Shown: positions 22,555-33,880 of the stretch, piece after piece | Position numbering within the stretch: position 1 is the first letter of the stretch | How the letters are laid out: every line of letters starts with the position of its first letter | Assembly (NCBI GenBank): GCA_013146195.2 | Contig: CM028377.1 | Location: forward strand, 106,122,094-106,186,093 | DNA: 64,000 bases | From: Codonopsis lanceolata | Lineage: Eukaryota; Streptophyta; Magnoliopsida; Asterales; Campanulaceae | Direction: 5' to 3' | The notes under the pieces: model-generated | What the model was told of the DNA's origin: nothing | Seen by the model: the letters and a program-made list of their open reading frames with translations, nothing else | Database searches by the model: none | Program-made: the position numbers and the translations under genes

Positions 22555-24162
22555 AATATCCATTACAACCTAGTGAAAACAGCGCATATCAAAATGTAAA
22601 ACCCATTGCATCGCAACACTAAACGCAATATCCATTGCGTTGACACAAAGCGAATGCAATATCCATTGCGGATGCAATATCCATTGCATCGAACACAAAA
22701 CGCATAATATCCATTGCGTCGACCGACTTAATGCAATATCCATTGCATTAACAAAACGGATGCAATATCCATTGCATCGCAAACAAAAGCAATATCCATT
22801 GCGACACAAACTTAATGCAATATCCATTGCATTAACACCGGATGCAATATCCATTGCATCGCAAAACAAAAGCAATATCCATTTGCGACAAACTTAATGC
22901 AATATCCATTGCATTAACACGGAAAGCGGATGCAATATCCATTGCATCGAAAACAAAACGCAATATCCATTCGAACTTAATGCAATATCCATTGCATTAA
23001 CAGGAAAACGGATGCAATATCCATTGCATCGCCAAAACAAAGCAATATCCATTTTCACAAACTTAATGCAATATCCATTGCATTAACACGGAAAGCGGAT
23101 GCAATATCCATTGCATCGCGAAACAAAATGCAATATCCATTGCGCACTTAATGCAATATCCATTGCATTAACATATGCAATATCCATTGCATTGCAATAT
23201 CCATTGCGCAATATCCATTGCAACACAAACTTAATGCAATATCCATTGCATTAACACGGAAAACGGATGCAATATCCATTGCATATGCGATATCCATCGC
23301 AACACAAAAATGCAATATCCATTGCATTAATGCGATATCCATTGCATTTGATGCAATATCCATTGCATTATGCGATATCCATTGCACGGAAAGCGGATGC
23401 AATATCCATTGCATCGATGCGATATCCATCAAAAAGCGGATGCAATATCCATTGCATTGCAATATCCATTGCATTGACACGCGGATGCAATATCCATTGC
23501 ATCGCATTGCATTGCAATATCCATTGAATGCGATATCCATTCGCATTGACAACGGATGCAATATCCATTGCCATGATGCAATATCCATTGCATCAATGCG
23601 ATACGCGGATGCAATATCCATTGCAAATGCGATATCCATCGCATTCGGATGCAATATCCATTGCATCGCAATGCGATATCCATCGCATTGCAATATCCAT
23701 TGCGCAAAATGATATCCATCGCATTCGGATGCAATATCCATTCGCGAATGCGATATCCATCGCATTGACGGAAAGCGGATGCAATATCCATTGCATCGCA
23801 ATGCGATATCCATCGCATTGACAAAAAAGCGGATGCAATATCCATTGCATCGGCGAATGCGATATCCATCGCATTGAAAAGCGGATGCAATATCCATTGC
23901 ATGAATGCGATATCCATCGCATTCGGATGCAATATCCATTGCTGAATGCGATATCCATCGCATTGACGGATGCAATATCCATTGCATCGCATGAATGCGA
24001 TATCCATCGCATTGACAGGAAAACGGATGCAATATCCATTGCATCGCTTGAATGCGATATCCATCGCATTGACATCGGATGCAATATCCATTGCATCGCG
24101 AATGCGATATCCATCGCGCGGATGCAATATCCATTGCATCGCATAATGCGATATCCATCGCA
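22555..24162 (-). repeat. Hairpin satellite, ~60 units of gcaat-atcc-attgc
   Basis: About 60 units (64 by my count) share the core atATCCat in one orientation. Each core is the loop of a short perfect hairpin. The arms are TGCAAT/ATTGCA, extended to TTAATGCAAT/ATTGCATTAA or GATGCAAT/ATTGCATC. In the right half a second type, AATGCGAT/ATCGCATT, alternates with the GATGCAAT type. Up to about 23150 units follow a three-part order (ttaatgc, cggatgc, aagc or cgc types); beyond about 23600 they form a two-part repeat. All reading frames through the array stay open for long runs because the unit lacks stops; I do not regard these as genes. It lies between gag and the 3' LTR, where Tat/Ogre elements are known to carry variable tandem arrays. 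Confidence 0.9.
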
Positions 24163-27100
24163 TTTCTAAAAACGGTATGTCGTGATGTATGTCTTTGTAA
24201 AGGTAGTCTATCAAGTGTTGTGATACATGAGACGTCTCCTCAGGAGCGCTGCCTTCGTCGGAGAACAAAACCTTTCCCTCTGATCCGGGGTTGTATGCCC
24301 CTTAAAGGAAAGTTTTCCAACACAGCTATTGATGCACAGAAAATGGGTAAAATACTTACCTTTTCTTACCTTGGCTTTGCCTTTGCGACTTCTTGTTTTT
24401 GTTGTACTTGTTTTTTTAGGATTTTTGTTGCGTTCTTTTTCTTTGGAAATTTTTTTTTTTCTTTGTTTTTTCTTTGCAATTTCCGGCCTTGGCTAGAAAT
24501 TTCTTCTTTTGCTCTGCTGCCGATTTTCTGGCTTTTCTGCCCCATTTGTGATCTGCTGGGGATATGGACTTCACTTTTTGTGACTTTTGATGATCTTTGT
24601 GGAGGATCTTTGGGAGGTGATCCTTGGCGAGATCTTGTGAGAACATTCATCCGATGTGGCGGAAGACGATAAGATAGAAAGATGCAAGCAAAGGATGCAA
24701 GCATGCGAATGGAATTTTCCCTTTCTTTTTTTTTAAAAAACTTTTGCATGTGTATGTGTACCATCTGTTTCTTAAACATGTTAAGACAGGATAAGGCAAG
24801 GTGATGGAAATGCAATATGAGAGCTTGAGATGTGACTTTTAGTTGGCTTTGGAGGGTTATGTGTATGGGAGTTGATGGTGATATTTGAAATGGAGGCGAA
24901 TGATGTGTTGGGTCAGTTTTCAGTCTTTTGACTAGTGCATCATTCAAAAAAAGGAATTCAACCAGGGACTAGTGAGCCCTACTAATCAATGCCTCGGAGG
25001 AACCATTTTTTTTTCTTTTTTTTTTTTTTTTTTGTTCGTGCTCTAACTTTTGCCTAGGCCGCCCTTTCGGGTTTTCAACCTAGCGAGCTTTTACCTTATA
25101 GGAAGCCAATCCTTCGATGCATGCGAAGATGAGCTGCTTATTCTTGAGGGATCATGGTTTTATAGCCTTTTCCTTTCTTCAGGCAGAGGTGGAAATGACA
25201 ACTGCCTCTGGAGATAATGAGCCTTTGTGTACCAATGATTTTGGCGAGAGAAAGCCCCAGGATGAATTTAATCAACCAAATCTTGTAAGATGGGATGGGC
25301 AAGTTTGAAGAGATTAGCGGAGCAGCCCAGAAAGACTTCGATTGAGAGAGACTTTTGTGGGAGACAGGAATGAGTATGCTCACAGAAAGTGGATGACTCT
25401 AATGGACAAAAGAAGAGTCATGATCCAGAGTTTATCGCCGAGTATCACAGGTTTTATGGACCCTACTTAACATTTATCTTTTGATAATTTTATGTGTCTT
25501 TAGCAAGGAGTTCTGTCCTGGACCCAGATCACGTTGCATCCGATTGAAAGCGAGCTATAGGTGGTGACTAGGTTATGGTATAGTGTTCAAGCATTTAGGA
25601 TGGTTTAGCTTTAGGATTGAGGATCTGATCGGCCTCTTGCTCAAAGGTATTTTCGGCCATGGGTTTGGTTATTTTAGGAAAGGCGATCGCAGGGCGATTA
25701 TTGGGTGGCCTTTTAGGCTATGGGTTTGGATAGAAAGTTGGTTTTTTGGACCTGGTTGTGGATATGGTTGGGAGGTCGGCTTTTGGCTTTGGTCGTGGGT
25801 TATGGGGTTGTCAAGAGTGATTGATGTTTTTCTTTTGTTGCGAGAGAAAATTTGTTTTTTTAAGCAATTGCTCAGGAGAGGTTTTTCTCTCTTTTTTTTT
25901 CTTTTTTTTCTTTTCTTTCTTTTTTTTTTTTTTGTGAGAGGAAATTCTTCTTTTTTTTTTTTTGACCTCTCGGAGCAATTTGGGAGAGTGCTTGAAAGAT
26001 ACTCGTTTCTCTCTCTTGGGATAAAAGAAGATTGTCACTCTTGGTGGATATATATAAAGGTGGAGCAGCCCCAGTTTTGAGAAGCTGGGTTTTAGAGATG
26101 GTTAGGCTTTGGCAATTGGTGGATTTGTTCAGGCATTTGGAAGAGGATGGGTGTATGGTTGGAAGCCCCTAGTGTGCCGTTTAATAGCTCGGTCGCAATG
26201 GGTCGAAGGTGATTCTGGTCAAGACGACTTGCCTGCTCTGGATTTCATGTGTTCTTAAAAGTTTTCGGGTCCATATCTTCTTGATGACTCATCATCAACT
26301 CGTGTAGATTTATCATGTTTTTTCATGAGTTGACTCGTCATCTTCATTTTTTTTTACAGATATTTCGGCGATATGTGGTGCTCAGAGATCAAGAAGAAGA
26401 CTCGACAAGCTAATATAGGAAAAGCAAGAATTTTATCAGGCTTGAATATACTTTTGGAAGGCTCAGTTTGAAGACTCGGTTGGGCTTTCAAAATAACGAA
26501 GACCAAATGAGCATACTCTGCAAGGATATGGGCTAAGAAAATACCTCTGGGTTTGAAAGCCCCTAGTCCTGAATTGTTGTGTATGATCCCTGAGTTGCTT
26601 GGCTTTTCTGGACTTCTCAGCTTTCCAGACTTTTCTGCTTTCTTGGTTGTCCCAGTTTTTCCAACTTTCTTTTCTTTTCTGGCTTCCTATCGGTCCTTCT
26701 TCTCTCTTTTTCCATCATTTTTCTTTTTTTTTTTCTTTTCTTGTTTTTGTTTTGTTTTGTTTTTTTTTTGTGGTAGATCTCGACATCTCAAAGTAGGACT
26801 TGCTAGATTTTTCTTTTGAATCAATAATGACTGATGCACTTATCAATTGGTGATGGCGATTGAAAATAATGGTGAGGGGAATTTCATGTCTTTACATGTT
26901 TTGGGAAACAGAAGATAACATATAGAAAAAAGACTTTTTTTTCGAAGACTTCCTTTTTTTTTAGAGAGAACGAAATCTCCCTTTTTTTTTGTTTTCTTTG
27001 TTTTTTTTAAATAAATTTTTTTATGAGATGTAATGATTACGTACCTCCGGACAGTCCTCTCAAGAGAGTAAATGACAGTAGTCAACTTTTTTAGCCCCTG

Positions 27101-27290
27101 CAAAATTGTTAGTGGTACCAGAAAACAACAAGGGTTCCAAAATTGACACTGTGTTGAAAAGAGTTGTTTCCTGGAGATTTTATTCGACAAAAGAACATTC
27201 AAAGGTGCAAAGAGTCTTTGGAGGTGTATATACAAGGGTATTCTAGGGTACTTTCTACTTTTTACTAGAGACAATCATGGGTGCGGCTTT
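24163..27290 (-). other. Element 1 interior without recognisable pol
   Basis: T-rich plus strand with many poly-T tracts. A 49-bp block at 25040-25088 matches the sequence just after pol in element 2 (44141-44189), so the region from 25088 to gag occupies the place of pol. No RT, RNase H or integrase motif is visible in any frame. At the right edge (about 27000-27290) weak similarity to post-zinc-knuckle gag sequence is possible. Confidence 0.55.
25040..25088 (-). repeat. Conserved post-pol block
   Basis: Minus strand begins GCTCGCTAGGTTGAAAACC and contains CCC-GAAA-GGG, a GNRA-type hairpin, then GCGGCCTAGGCAAAA. It is repeated at 44141-44189 and, with the stem lost, at 44226-44274. Confidence 0.6.
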
Positions 27291-27299
27291 TCAATGATT

Positions 27300-28850
27300 T
27301 GGCCATCAATAAGATCTTGGATGGCACTTGAGCTTATAACACTTATCGATTGGGATGGCCTTTGCTACGATGATACTCGCAATGCGAGAGTGGTCCCATG
27401 TGTCGATAGCTTTGGTGGAGGGCGGTAGTTTTCCATAGGTTTCAAAACCCCTTGTGCCATTAGGCCTTGGAAAATCAGAGACATTGGGGCATTCAGTTCA
27501 TCGTAATGCCTTCTTTTTGCTCGGTAGGGTCCTATGAGGTTCTTGTTGGCATTACTACTTCCTTCAACAGAGTTGGCAGATTCATATGACCATGGCACAC
27601 TACTATATTTACCTGGTGGAATTCTTTCGACCACATTGACTTCTTCAGAAGACTCTTCGTCGATTCGAGTCACGAGTGAAATTGGGGGTGTATGTGTATC
27701 AATCTCTAGGGATCCCATGCGTATTTCTTCATCAATACGGACTCCTATCTCTACTATTTCTTTAAAATTGCTATAAGGGAGATACCGCATGCGTTCTAGG
27801 TAAATGGGCTGGAGGTTTTTGATGAACATTGCATGATTCGGTAGGATCGAGTGCGTCCAGTGCAGGCGACTTTATCCTTCCATCTGCAAATTGCGAATGT
27901 TTCATTTTCTTTTTGGGTGCATGCCTCAAGTTCCCTTTTATTTTCAGTGGTGGTATTGTCTTTGTACCTTTCTAGGAACCCTTCAGCTATTTGGTCCCAA
28001 GTGCCCATGGTGCTATCATCTGCTAGCATTAACCATTGCTTAGCAGCCCCTATTAAGGTGAGGTGAAAATTGGAGGCCATGGCTTCGAAGCTAGCCCCTC
28101 TTGATTGCATGCCACTAGAGTAAGATTTTAGGTGAGAGATAGGGCATCCAGTCCCATCGAATTTTTCTATGTCGGGCATTTTGAAATTTGGGGGTAGTAT
28201 GGCTGAAGGTTTTAGCGTTAATGCCTTCATAGAAAATTTGTCTTTGTCCAGGGCTTTGAGCATCATACTTTTCAAGTTCTCCATGTCTTCCTCCATTTTG
28301 GTGGGAGGGGGAGTTGGATTTTGGTATATCTTTGGTAGGACTAGGAAAATTTGGATTAGTTTCTGGCTGTGGTATTTTATAAGGATTTTGAGGAGGCGTT
28401 TGGTGAGGGTTCTGGTAAGGATTTTGATTTTGGGTAGAATTTGGGTTTTGGACAGGATAAGGATTTTGGGTTGGATAGGGATTTTGGGTTGGACATGGAT
28501 TTTGGGTTGGACATGGATTTTGGGTTGGATAGGGATTTTGGGTTGGACATGGATTTTGGGTTGGATGGATTTTGGGTTGGATATGGATTTTGGGTTGGAT
28601 GGGGATTTTGGGTTGTGGTAATATTTGGCGGGTTAGTGTTTGGCTGAGGAGTTGGGTTTGGAAGAACATGGGAGGTTGATGCTTTTGAGGGAATGCGGGG
28701 AAGAGTTCACCTCACCACTTGGATTTCAAGACTTTGTACCATGACTAGCCATTTGACTCATCATTGCACCCAACCTTTGGTCAAACCATTCTGCATTGGG
28801 AGTCGAGGCGGAAGCCCACGGATGCGTACCCATGGCGGGGCTTACTTTCT
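27300..28850 (-). pseudogene. Gag of element 1, frameshifted
   Basis: Encodes the retrotransposon capsid precursor, which packages element RNA. In minus-strand order: an N-terminal part resembling element 2 gag (WFDQRLGA, 28770-28800); a Pro/Asn-rich region of repeated PTQNPYP-like heptads (28430-28620); a linker (MENLKSMMLKAL); the capsid core (NFKMPDIEKFDGTG, then GAAKQWL, then TMGTWDQIAEGFLERY); the region FIKNLQPIYLERM; and a degraded zinc knuckle (CEYHRSKGH...DKC, ~27375-27320) split by a frameshift. At least three frame changes mean no full-length protein. The core motifs match Tat-lineage gag. Confidence 0.75.
28430..28620 (-). repeat. Coding minisatellite in gag (PTQNPYP heptads)
   Basis: Tandem ~21-bp units 'ggattttgggttgga' on the plus strand encode NP(Y/C)PTQ heptads. 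Element 2 has a shorter version at about 40130-40255. Confidence 0.8.
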
Positions 28851-30176
28851 GCCATACGCTAAAATATGTACCTTATCACGCCTCGATCGATTTTACTCCT
28901 TCCCGTATCAATCGGCCAGTATTATCTCTGCCTTTCCAAATTCGGGCCAGGTTTCTGAGGAAAATGGGGTTTGGAGGTATCGAGAAATTTGGAGGAGGCA
29001 GGCTTGGAGTACAGCGTGCCTTTTTATTAGTATTTTATTATTAATTTTTTTTGTTCCCTACAATTGACCGGATAAGCACCTGCTTTATTTTGACAGTCTC
29101 AGGACTTTTCCTGGAACAGTGGATTCTTTCTCCAGAGTATAGGACCAACGTATTCCACCTGCCTTTCGACTCCCGGGTGGGCGGTCCCAGGCGAAGGGCC
29201 TATACTCTTTCCGGGATCCACCATCCGAAATGGTCTAGGTCGAGCATCTGAGAATTATAAATCAGCCCCTGTTTATTATTTATATTATATATTATTTTTT
29301 GTGCGCACTTATTATATATATTTTTTTTGAACTTGCGCATTTTTTTTTGACATATATATATATTTTTTTTTGATTTTTTTTTTTGACAGGGGCTGGCTCA
29401 TAATTCAAAGATGCAAAAACCGGTCGGTCTGTGAAGTGTCCTGAAAAACTATATGCATTCTAACGTTGGCTTATGCAGGGGGTAGGCTGGCCATGGTGTA
29501 GGGTAACAGTTCGGAATATATTTATATGCGTGCACGTGTGTGCGGTATCTAGAAAGCAGTAAAGTCTTTATTTATTTTAGATATAGAAAATAAAACAAAT
29601 TTGGCATGTCTTGCTGTTATATGTGGATTTTCTCGGCTTTTTATTTTTTAGCGCAAGCAAGCAAGCACACCATTTTAAGAAATAGAAAGAAAAGTGGGGA
29701 AACTATCTATCCCTATTAATTACAAATTTTGGTCCTATGTCCCCAAAATAAAATGACAGAATGAATGCGAGATATGTATAAATGTCGAGAATAAAGTGAA
29801 AAAAGAAAATGAAGCTGAAATAAATAAATAAAAATATAAATAGGAAGTAAAGCCCGACTCTTTTGTTGTCTTTGCCAGGAATTTATTGTAATACTATATA
29901 ATATATATATTTATTTTTTTATTTTTCGAAATTTTTTTTATATATATATATATATATTTTTTGATTTTTTTATACTCTTAAACATGCATGTAATTATCGG
30001 AGCAGGCTGGCTGCAAGATGGAGGATCATATCCACAAATATAGCCACGGCCGTATGGGAACACTTTATTCAAATGCGTAAATTAATATAACAAGCATCTT
30101 TGCGGCCAGAAACAAATAAAAAAAAAAAGTTTTATTTTATGAGTCTAGCCCTCCATTTTATTTAAAATAAAACAAC
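28851..30176 (-). other. Element 1 5' leader, noncoding
   Basis: Shares blocks with the element 2 leader, for example 'actctttccgggatccacca' (29207-29226) against its counterpart near 39209-39228. AT-rich tracts occur at 29280-29390 and 29890-29970. Confidence 0.55.
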
Positions 30177-30194
30177 TCCCAGCCAGTCGCCCTT
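30177..30194 (-). other. Primer binding site of element 1
   Basis: Minus strand GGGCGACTGGCTGGGA follows the 5' LTR end. It is a degraded form of the Arg-tRNA-type site TGGCGACTCC...GGGGA typical of Ogre-like elements. Confidence 0.55.
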
Positions 30195-31979
30195 TGTGAG
30201 GTTCAGGGGTGTGCCCGCGCCCAGCGCCCTTGGATAGGGGTGCGCGTACGTGCGGATGCGGGACACCACTGCTCTCGTTCCACCCTCCCTTGTTTAGGGG
30301 AAGACGAAATCAAAAGTGCGAGAGGAGTGCTGTCTATATTAGCACGTTGGAATGTGCCTCGGTTGCCTTGAGTGGATTTTGTATCCAATATGGGAACTAA
30401 TGGTTTTCCATGTCAAGTTATCCCTTATTTCGGGGATACCAGGATATGGGAATGCATTACCCTTTCCATTCCCATTTTCCCTTTTTTAGGGGAAAAAAGT
30501 GCAAGAAAGGATATTGCGGCGCCCCACTATGGATTTATTAAAAATAGCCTTATGGCCCATTCAGATCACTATGGGAGCTATGGGTTTCCCGCATCAAGTT
30601 ATCCCTTGTTTAGGGGATACCAGGATATGGGAATGCATCACCCCTCCATTCCCGTATCTCCCTTTTTTAGGGAGAAACGAGGAAAGTGCAAAGAGGGAAT
30701 GTTGCGAGGCCCACTTGGATCGAAAGTTTTAGAGTCGCCATCTTTATTTTAAGGCAAAAATAAAGCAAAACCAAAGAAAAGAAAAAAAACCGAGAGATTT
30801 TAAAAGCGGGTTCGGAGGCTAAGTTACGAGTTGGGAAGGTGCTAGGCACCCAACTCGCCCTTTCGGTCTCAAAACGTTTTTGGCTGAAGTATGCTTATTG
30901 TTATATTTATCTAGCAAATAAATAAGGTATTATTATGACAGGGAAATTTAAACAAATACATTCGTGGCTACATTATTTACGGACTCGCAGCCGTCTCCTT
31001 CCAATAATTACAGACATATTTAAGAATATTTGGCCATTATAACGGCTCTTTTACATAATATTTCCTAATCTAATCCGGGCAGCACAACGGCTTATATTGG
31101 CTACATTGCGCCGGATTTAAATAACAACTTTTGAAAAAAAAATAAAAGGGAAAAATACAAATAAAATAAAATACGCTCTTAAAGGTATTACCTTTTAGAG
31201 CGGCGGTGTCTTCGCTACGTCGCCAGGGAGAGGGAGTCTTTTTTTGTTTGTTGAATTGGGCGGGATGGCTTGATTTTTGAGGTTTGGGCTTATCAACTCG
31301 GGCAGAGTGACAGCTTATTTGGGTAGGTTTTGGCCTTTTTGGTTGGGCGGAACCTAGACTTAGTTTTTGACTTTTTAGCTCGTTACTCGGGCAGAGTAAC
31401 GGCTTACTTTGGGATTTTTGGACTGGGGAAGTGAGGTGGATACCTAACAACTAGGCTAGGGATCACTTATAACCTATGGGTTTTTGATTTGGCAGAGTTT
31501 GGACGGGGTTTGGAGACTATAGGGGCTTCCACTCACCTATCTCGCACCTCTCGTACTATTGATATCGAAGGAACGCGAGCGAGCCATTGCGATCTAAAAA
31601 TCGCGGAGGAATGAGCAACGCAAATGAGAGGCCGGGACCCTCTATTTATACTGAGGGCTGAGGACACGGCATGAATTATTGAGTTTCTTCTCCGTGCATC
31701 GATGAGTTGTACTCTGTGCTTCAAAAGTTGTACCATTTGATCTCTGAGACAACGCACAGTAGGATGAATGGTGCGGCCAAGGCACCCTTGGTGTGGCACC
31801 ATCAAGGCTTCCAGCTTTGAAAATTTTGCACTTTACCCCTCTACAGTTCACTGTTTCGCGCATCCTGCTTTTTCCTTTCGCATTTTTGACTCCTGCAACT
31901 TGACATTTGTTAAGTTTTAAACAGTTCTTGATATTTTATGTCACTCACATACCAGGGGTACGAAATTGGGGTGTCTACA
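30195..31979 (-). repeat. Element 1 5' LTR, 1785 bp
   Basis: On its own strand it starts TGTAGACACCCCAATTTCG and ends ACCTCACA. The 3' part contains two diverged ~185-bp subrepeats ('gggaaccc...gggataac' phrases, plus strand about 30390-30710), also present in the other three full LTR copies of the two Tat/Ogre elements. TATA box TATAAATAGAGG at 31639-31652. Confidence 0.8.
31639..31652 (-). promoter_or_regulatory. TATA box in element 1 5' LTR
   Basis: Minus strand AGTATAAATAGAGG, ~330 bp from the LTR start; this would drive element transcription leftward. Confidence 0.6.
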
Positions 31980-33823
31980 CACAATGTATGCCAATGTTGC
32001 TGCGCATTAGGCGGCGCATTGGCGCTTCATCTGATGCATCGAATTTTTTTCGAGAAAAGTCTTGTCTTATTTTGTCCTCATACATAGCCTTTATCAGAAA
32101 ACAAAAGGGTTGTATGTGACCAGACTTATGACAGAAGTGACAAACAAAATTTTTCTTTCTTATTCTCGGCTTTTCGAAGAAAACAGTTTCACGAGAACTT
32201 TCCTCAGTCTGTTTAGTTCCAGACGTTCCTTCTCCTTCTCTCACAAATACCTTGGGAACAAAACCAATACCTGACCTGGATGTGCTGCCTGAATTCAGCA
32301 TTTCATCCACTTTTTGTTTGCTTGAATTCCACTTGGTAATGGTTTCTTTTGCTTGAGCAAGCTCCTTCAACCTGCTCAATCTCAACATCCTTTCTCGCTT
32401 AGCAAACTTTCCACCTTACTATGCATTCTTTTTTATCCTCATTTGCCTTTTTAACGACTCATTTGCCTTACCAAGTAGTGTAACTTGGTGAGCTCTTTTC
32501 TCCCAATCCTTGTGCTGACTCCTTGTACCCCTTCCAACAAGTCTGACTCTGTGTCTCCACCATCTTCTGGAATTGTGGAGTTAAGGCAGAAGAATTCGTC
32601 CCTGTTTCTGCTCACTGTATCTGCCAATGTGACTCCGGATGTAGCTGCATTGGTTGTCACATTGGCCGAAAAATTTGCACTTTCAGATTCAGAGTCATAA
32701 ACAGCATTAAGAGTGATAAGATCATCTGGATCTTCTCCATCACAATCACTCAAGGTTGCTGAAAAATTCAAGCCCTTTTTTCTTAAAGTGTTAGCACATT
32801 GGTTAGCATAGTGACCAAAACCTTGACATTCTCTACATTGAATAGAATCAATGTTCTTACCATTGTAGGATGATTTTGATGCAAAGGGGTTTGTGAAGGG
32901 TTTTTCTGGAGTTTGGAAAGAATTTTCTTTGGGAATAAATTTTCCAGAATCAGGTTTGAAATTGTTTTTCGAGCTTGATGATGGAGTTCTATTTTGACTC
33001 TTATTTTTCAAAAAATTTTGAATTTGGTTGTTAATAGAGCAATAGATTCTTCTCCAAAATCAGACTCATCAATATCCTTTTGAATTTCAAGCAAATCACA
33101 TGAGAGATCAATAGGAACAGGCATAGCAATATTCACAATGGGTGTAGAAGATGATGAAGCTCCTTTGCCTTTTTGTTTTATTTGATTGTTTAGATTCAGT
33201 TCAAAGTTTTGAAGAATTCCAGCCAGTCTTTCAAAACTCATCTTGTCAATATCATGTGCTTCTTCAATTGCACATATTTTGACATTGAACCTTTCAGGCA
33301 AAGTTCTCATCATCTTGCTAACAAGACGCTCATTGGTAATAGGATCTCCTAAAGCAAGTGCAGAGTTGGATAAATCAAGAAGTCTACCATAATATGTCAT
33401 AATATCCTCAGACTCATGCATCCTAGTGTTTTCAAATTGAGTGGTGAGCATTCTTAACTTAGAAGCACGAACACTGGCAGGTCCTTCACATAAGGTCTGA
33501 AGGGCCTCCCACACATCTTTAGCAGATTCATAATTTGCTATCACCCTAAAAGTATTAGCATCTAAGGCTTTATAAATAGCAGACAAGGCTTTTGAGTTAA
33601 AGGAAACAGTGTTCCTATCATAATTGGTCCACTCAGATTCTTTGGTGACCTTGACATCACCATCCGAATCTGTAGTTTTGGGAGGACTCCAACCATTTAA
33701 AACAGCAAGCCACGCTCTCTCGTCAATTGATTTGATGAAGATGCGCATCTTGACTTTACAAATAGAGTAATTAGCATTAGTAAGAGTAAGAGGGCGAACA
33801 ACGTTCTCATACTGAGAGTCCAT
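31980..33823 (-). pseudogene. SIRE-lineage copia gag, truncated and frameshifted
   Basis: Capsid precursor of a copia element. It starts at ATG (33823, MDSQYENV), followed by the copia gag core: SICKVKMRIFIKS (where YWKVRM is usual), AWLAVLNGW, AKDVWEALQTLCEG, MLTTQFENTRM, LPERFNVKICAIEEA, and FERLAGILQNFE. A first zinc knuckle CRECQGFGHYANQC lies near 32820-32860. A second Cys/His motif CHFCHKSGHIQPFC at about 32095-32140 is followed by truncation. A frame change near 32400-32450 separates the last part, and another break lies near 33008. The two-knuckle layout with an acidic spacer is typical of SIRE-like gag. Confidence 0.75.
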
Positions 33824-33866
33824 CACATCTTTCACCAGAATCGACTCTTAGTGATATCAAGAGAAG

Positions 33867-33879
33867 GCTCTGATACCAA
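33867..33879 (-). other. Primer binding site (initiator Met-tRNA)
   Basis: Minus strand TGGTATCAGAGCC, one base after the LTR end TTTCA. Confidence 0.85.
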
Positions 33880-33880
33880 T

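Larger units (their letters stand above)
19475..31979 (-). mobile_element. Element 1: Tat/Ogre-lineage LTR element, gag only
   Basis: 12.5-kb minus-strand Ty3/gypsy element with LTRs at 30195-31979 (5') and 19475-21283 (3'). It has a primer site of the Arg-tRNA type used by Ogre-like elements, a noncoding leader, a frameshifted gag (28850-27300), ~2.2 kb with no recognisable pol, then a long 3' untranslated region with two different tandem arrays and a polypurine tract. Gag, leader, LTR ends and 3' UTR blocks are shared with element 2, so both belong to one lineage. Retaining gag while lacking pol resembles the non-autonomous TR-GAG class described in plants. The flanks differ: gypsy-type DNA on the left, SIRE copia on the right. 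The 5-bp neighbours (ggtgc and cacaa) do not match, so one or both ends were rearranged. Confidence 0.75.

Noticed and set aside
22555..24162. CRISPR-like array
   Set aside because: Plant nuclear context, no cas genes, spacers are short and drawn from the same repeat words, and the repeats are hairpins with variable arms.
23148..24268. Long open frames of 270-330 codons over the satellite
   Set aside because: Open frames occur on both strands and in overlapping frames and merely translate the repeat unit.
28169..28647. Plus-strand frames of repeated GFWVGYGFWVG-type text
   Set aside because: Antisense of the gag heptad minisatellite.
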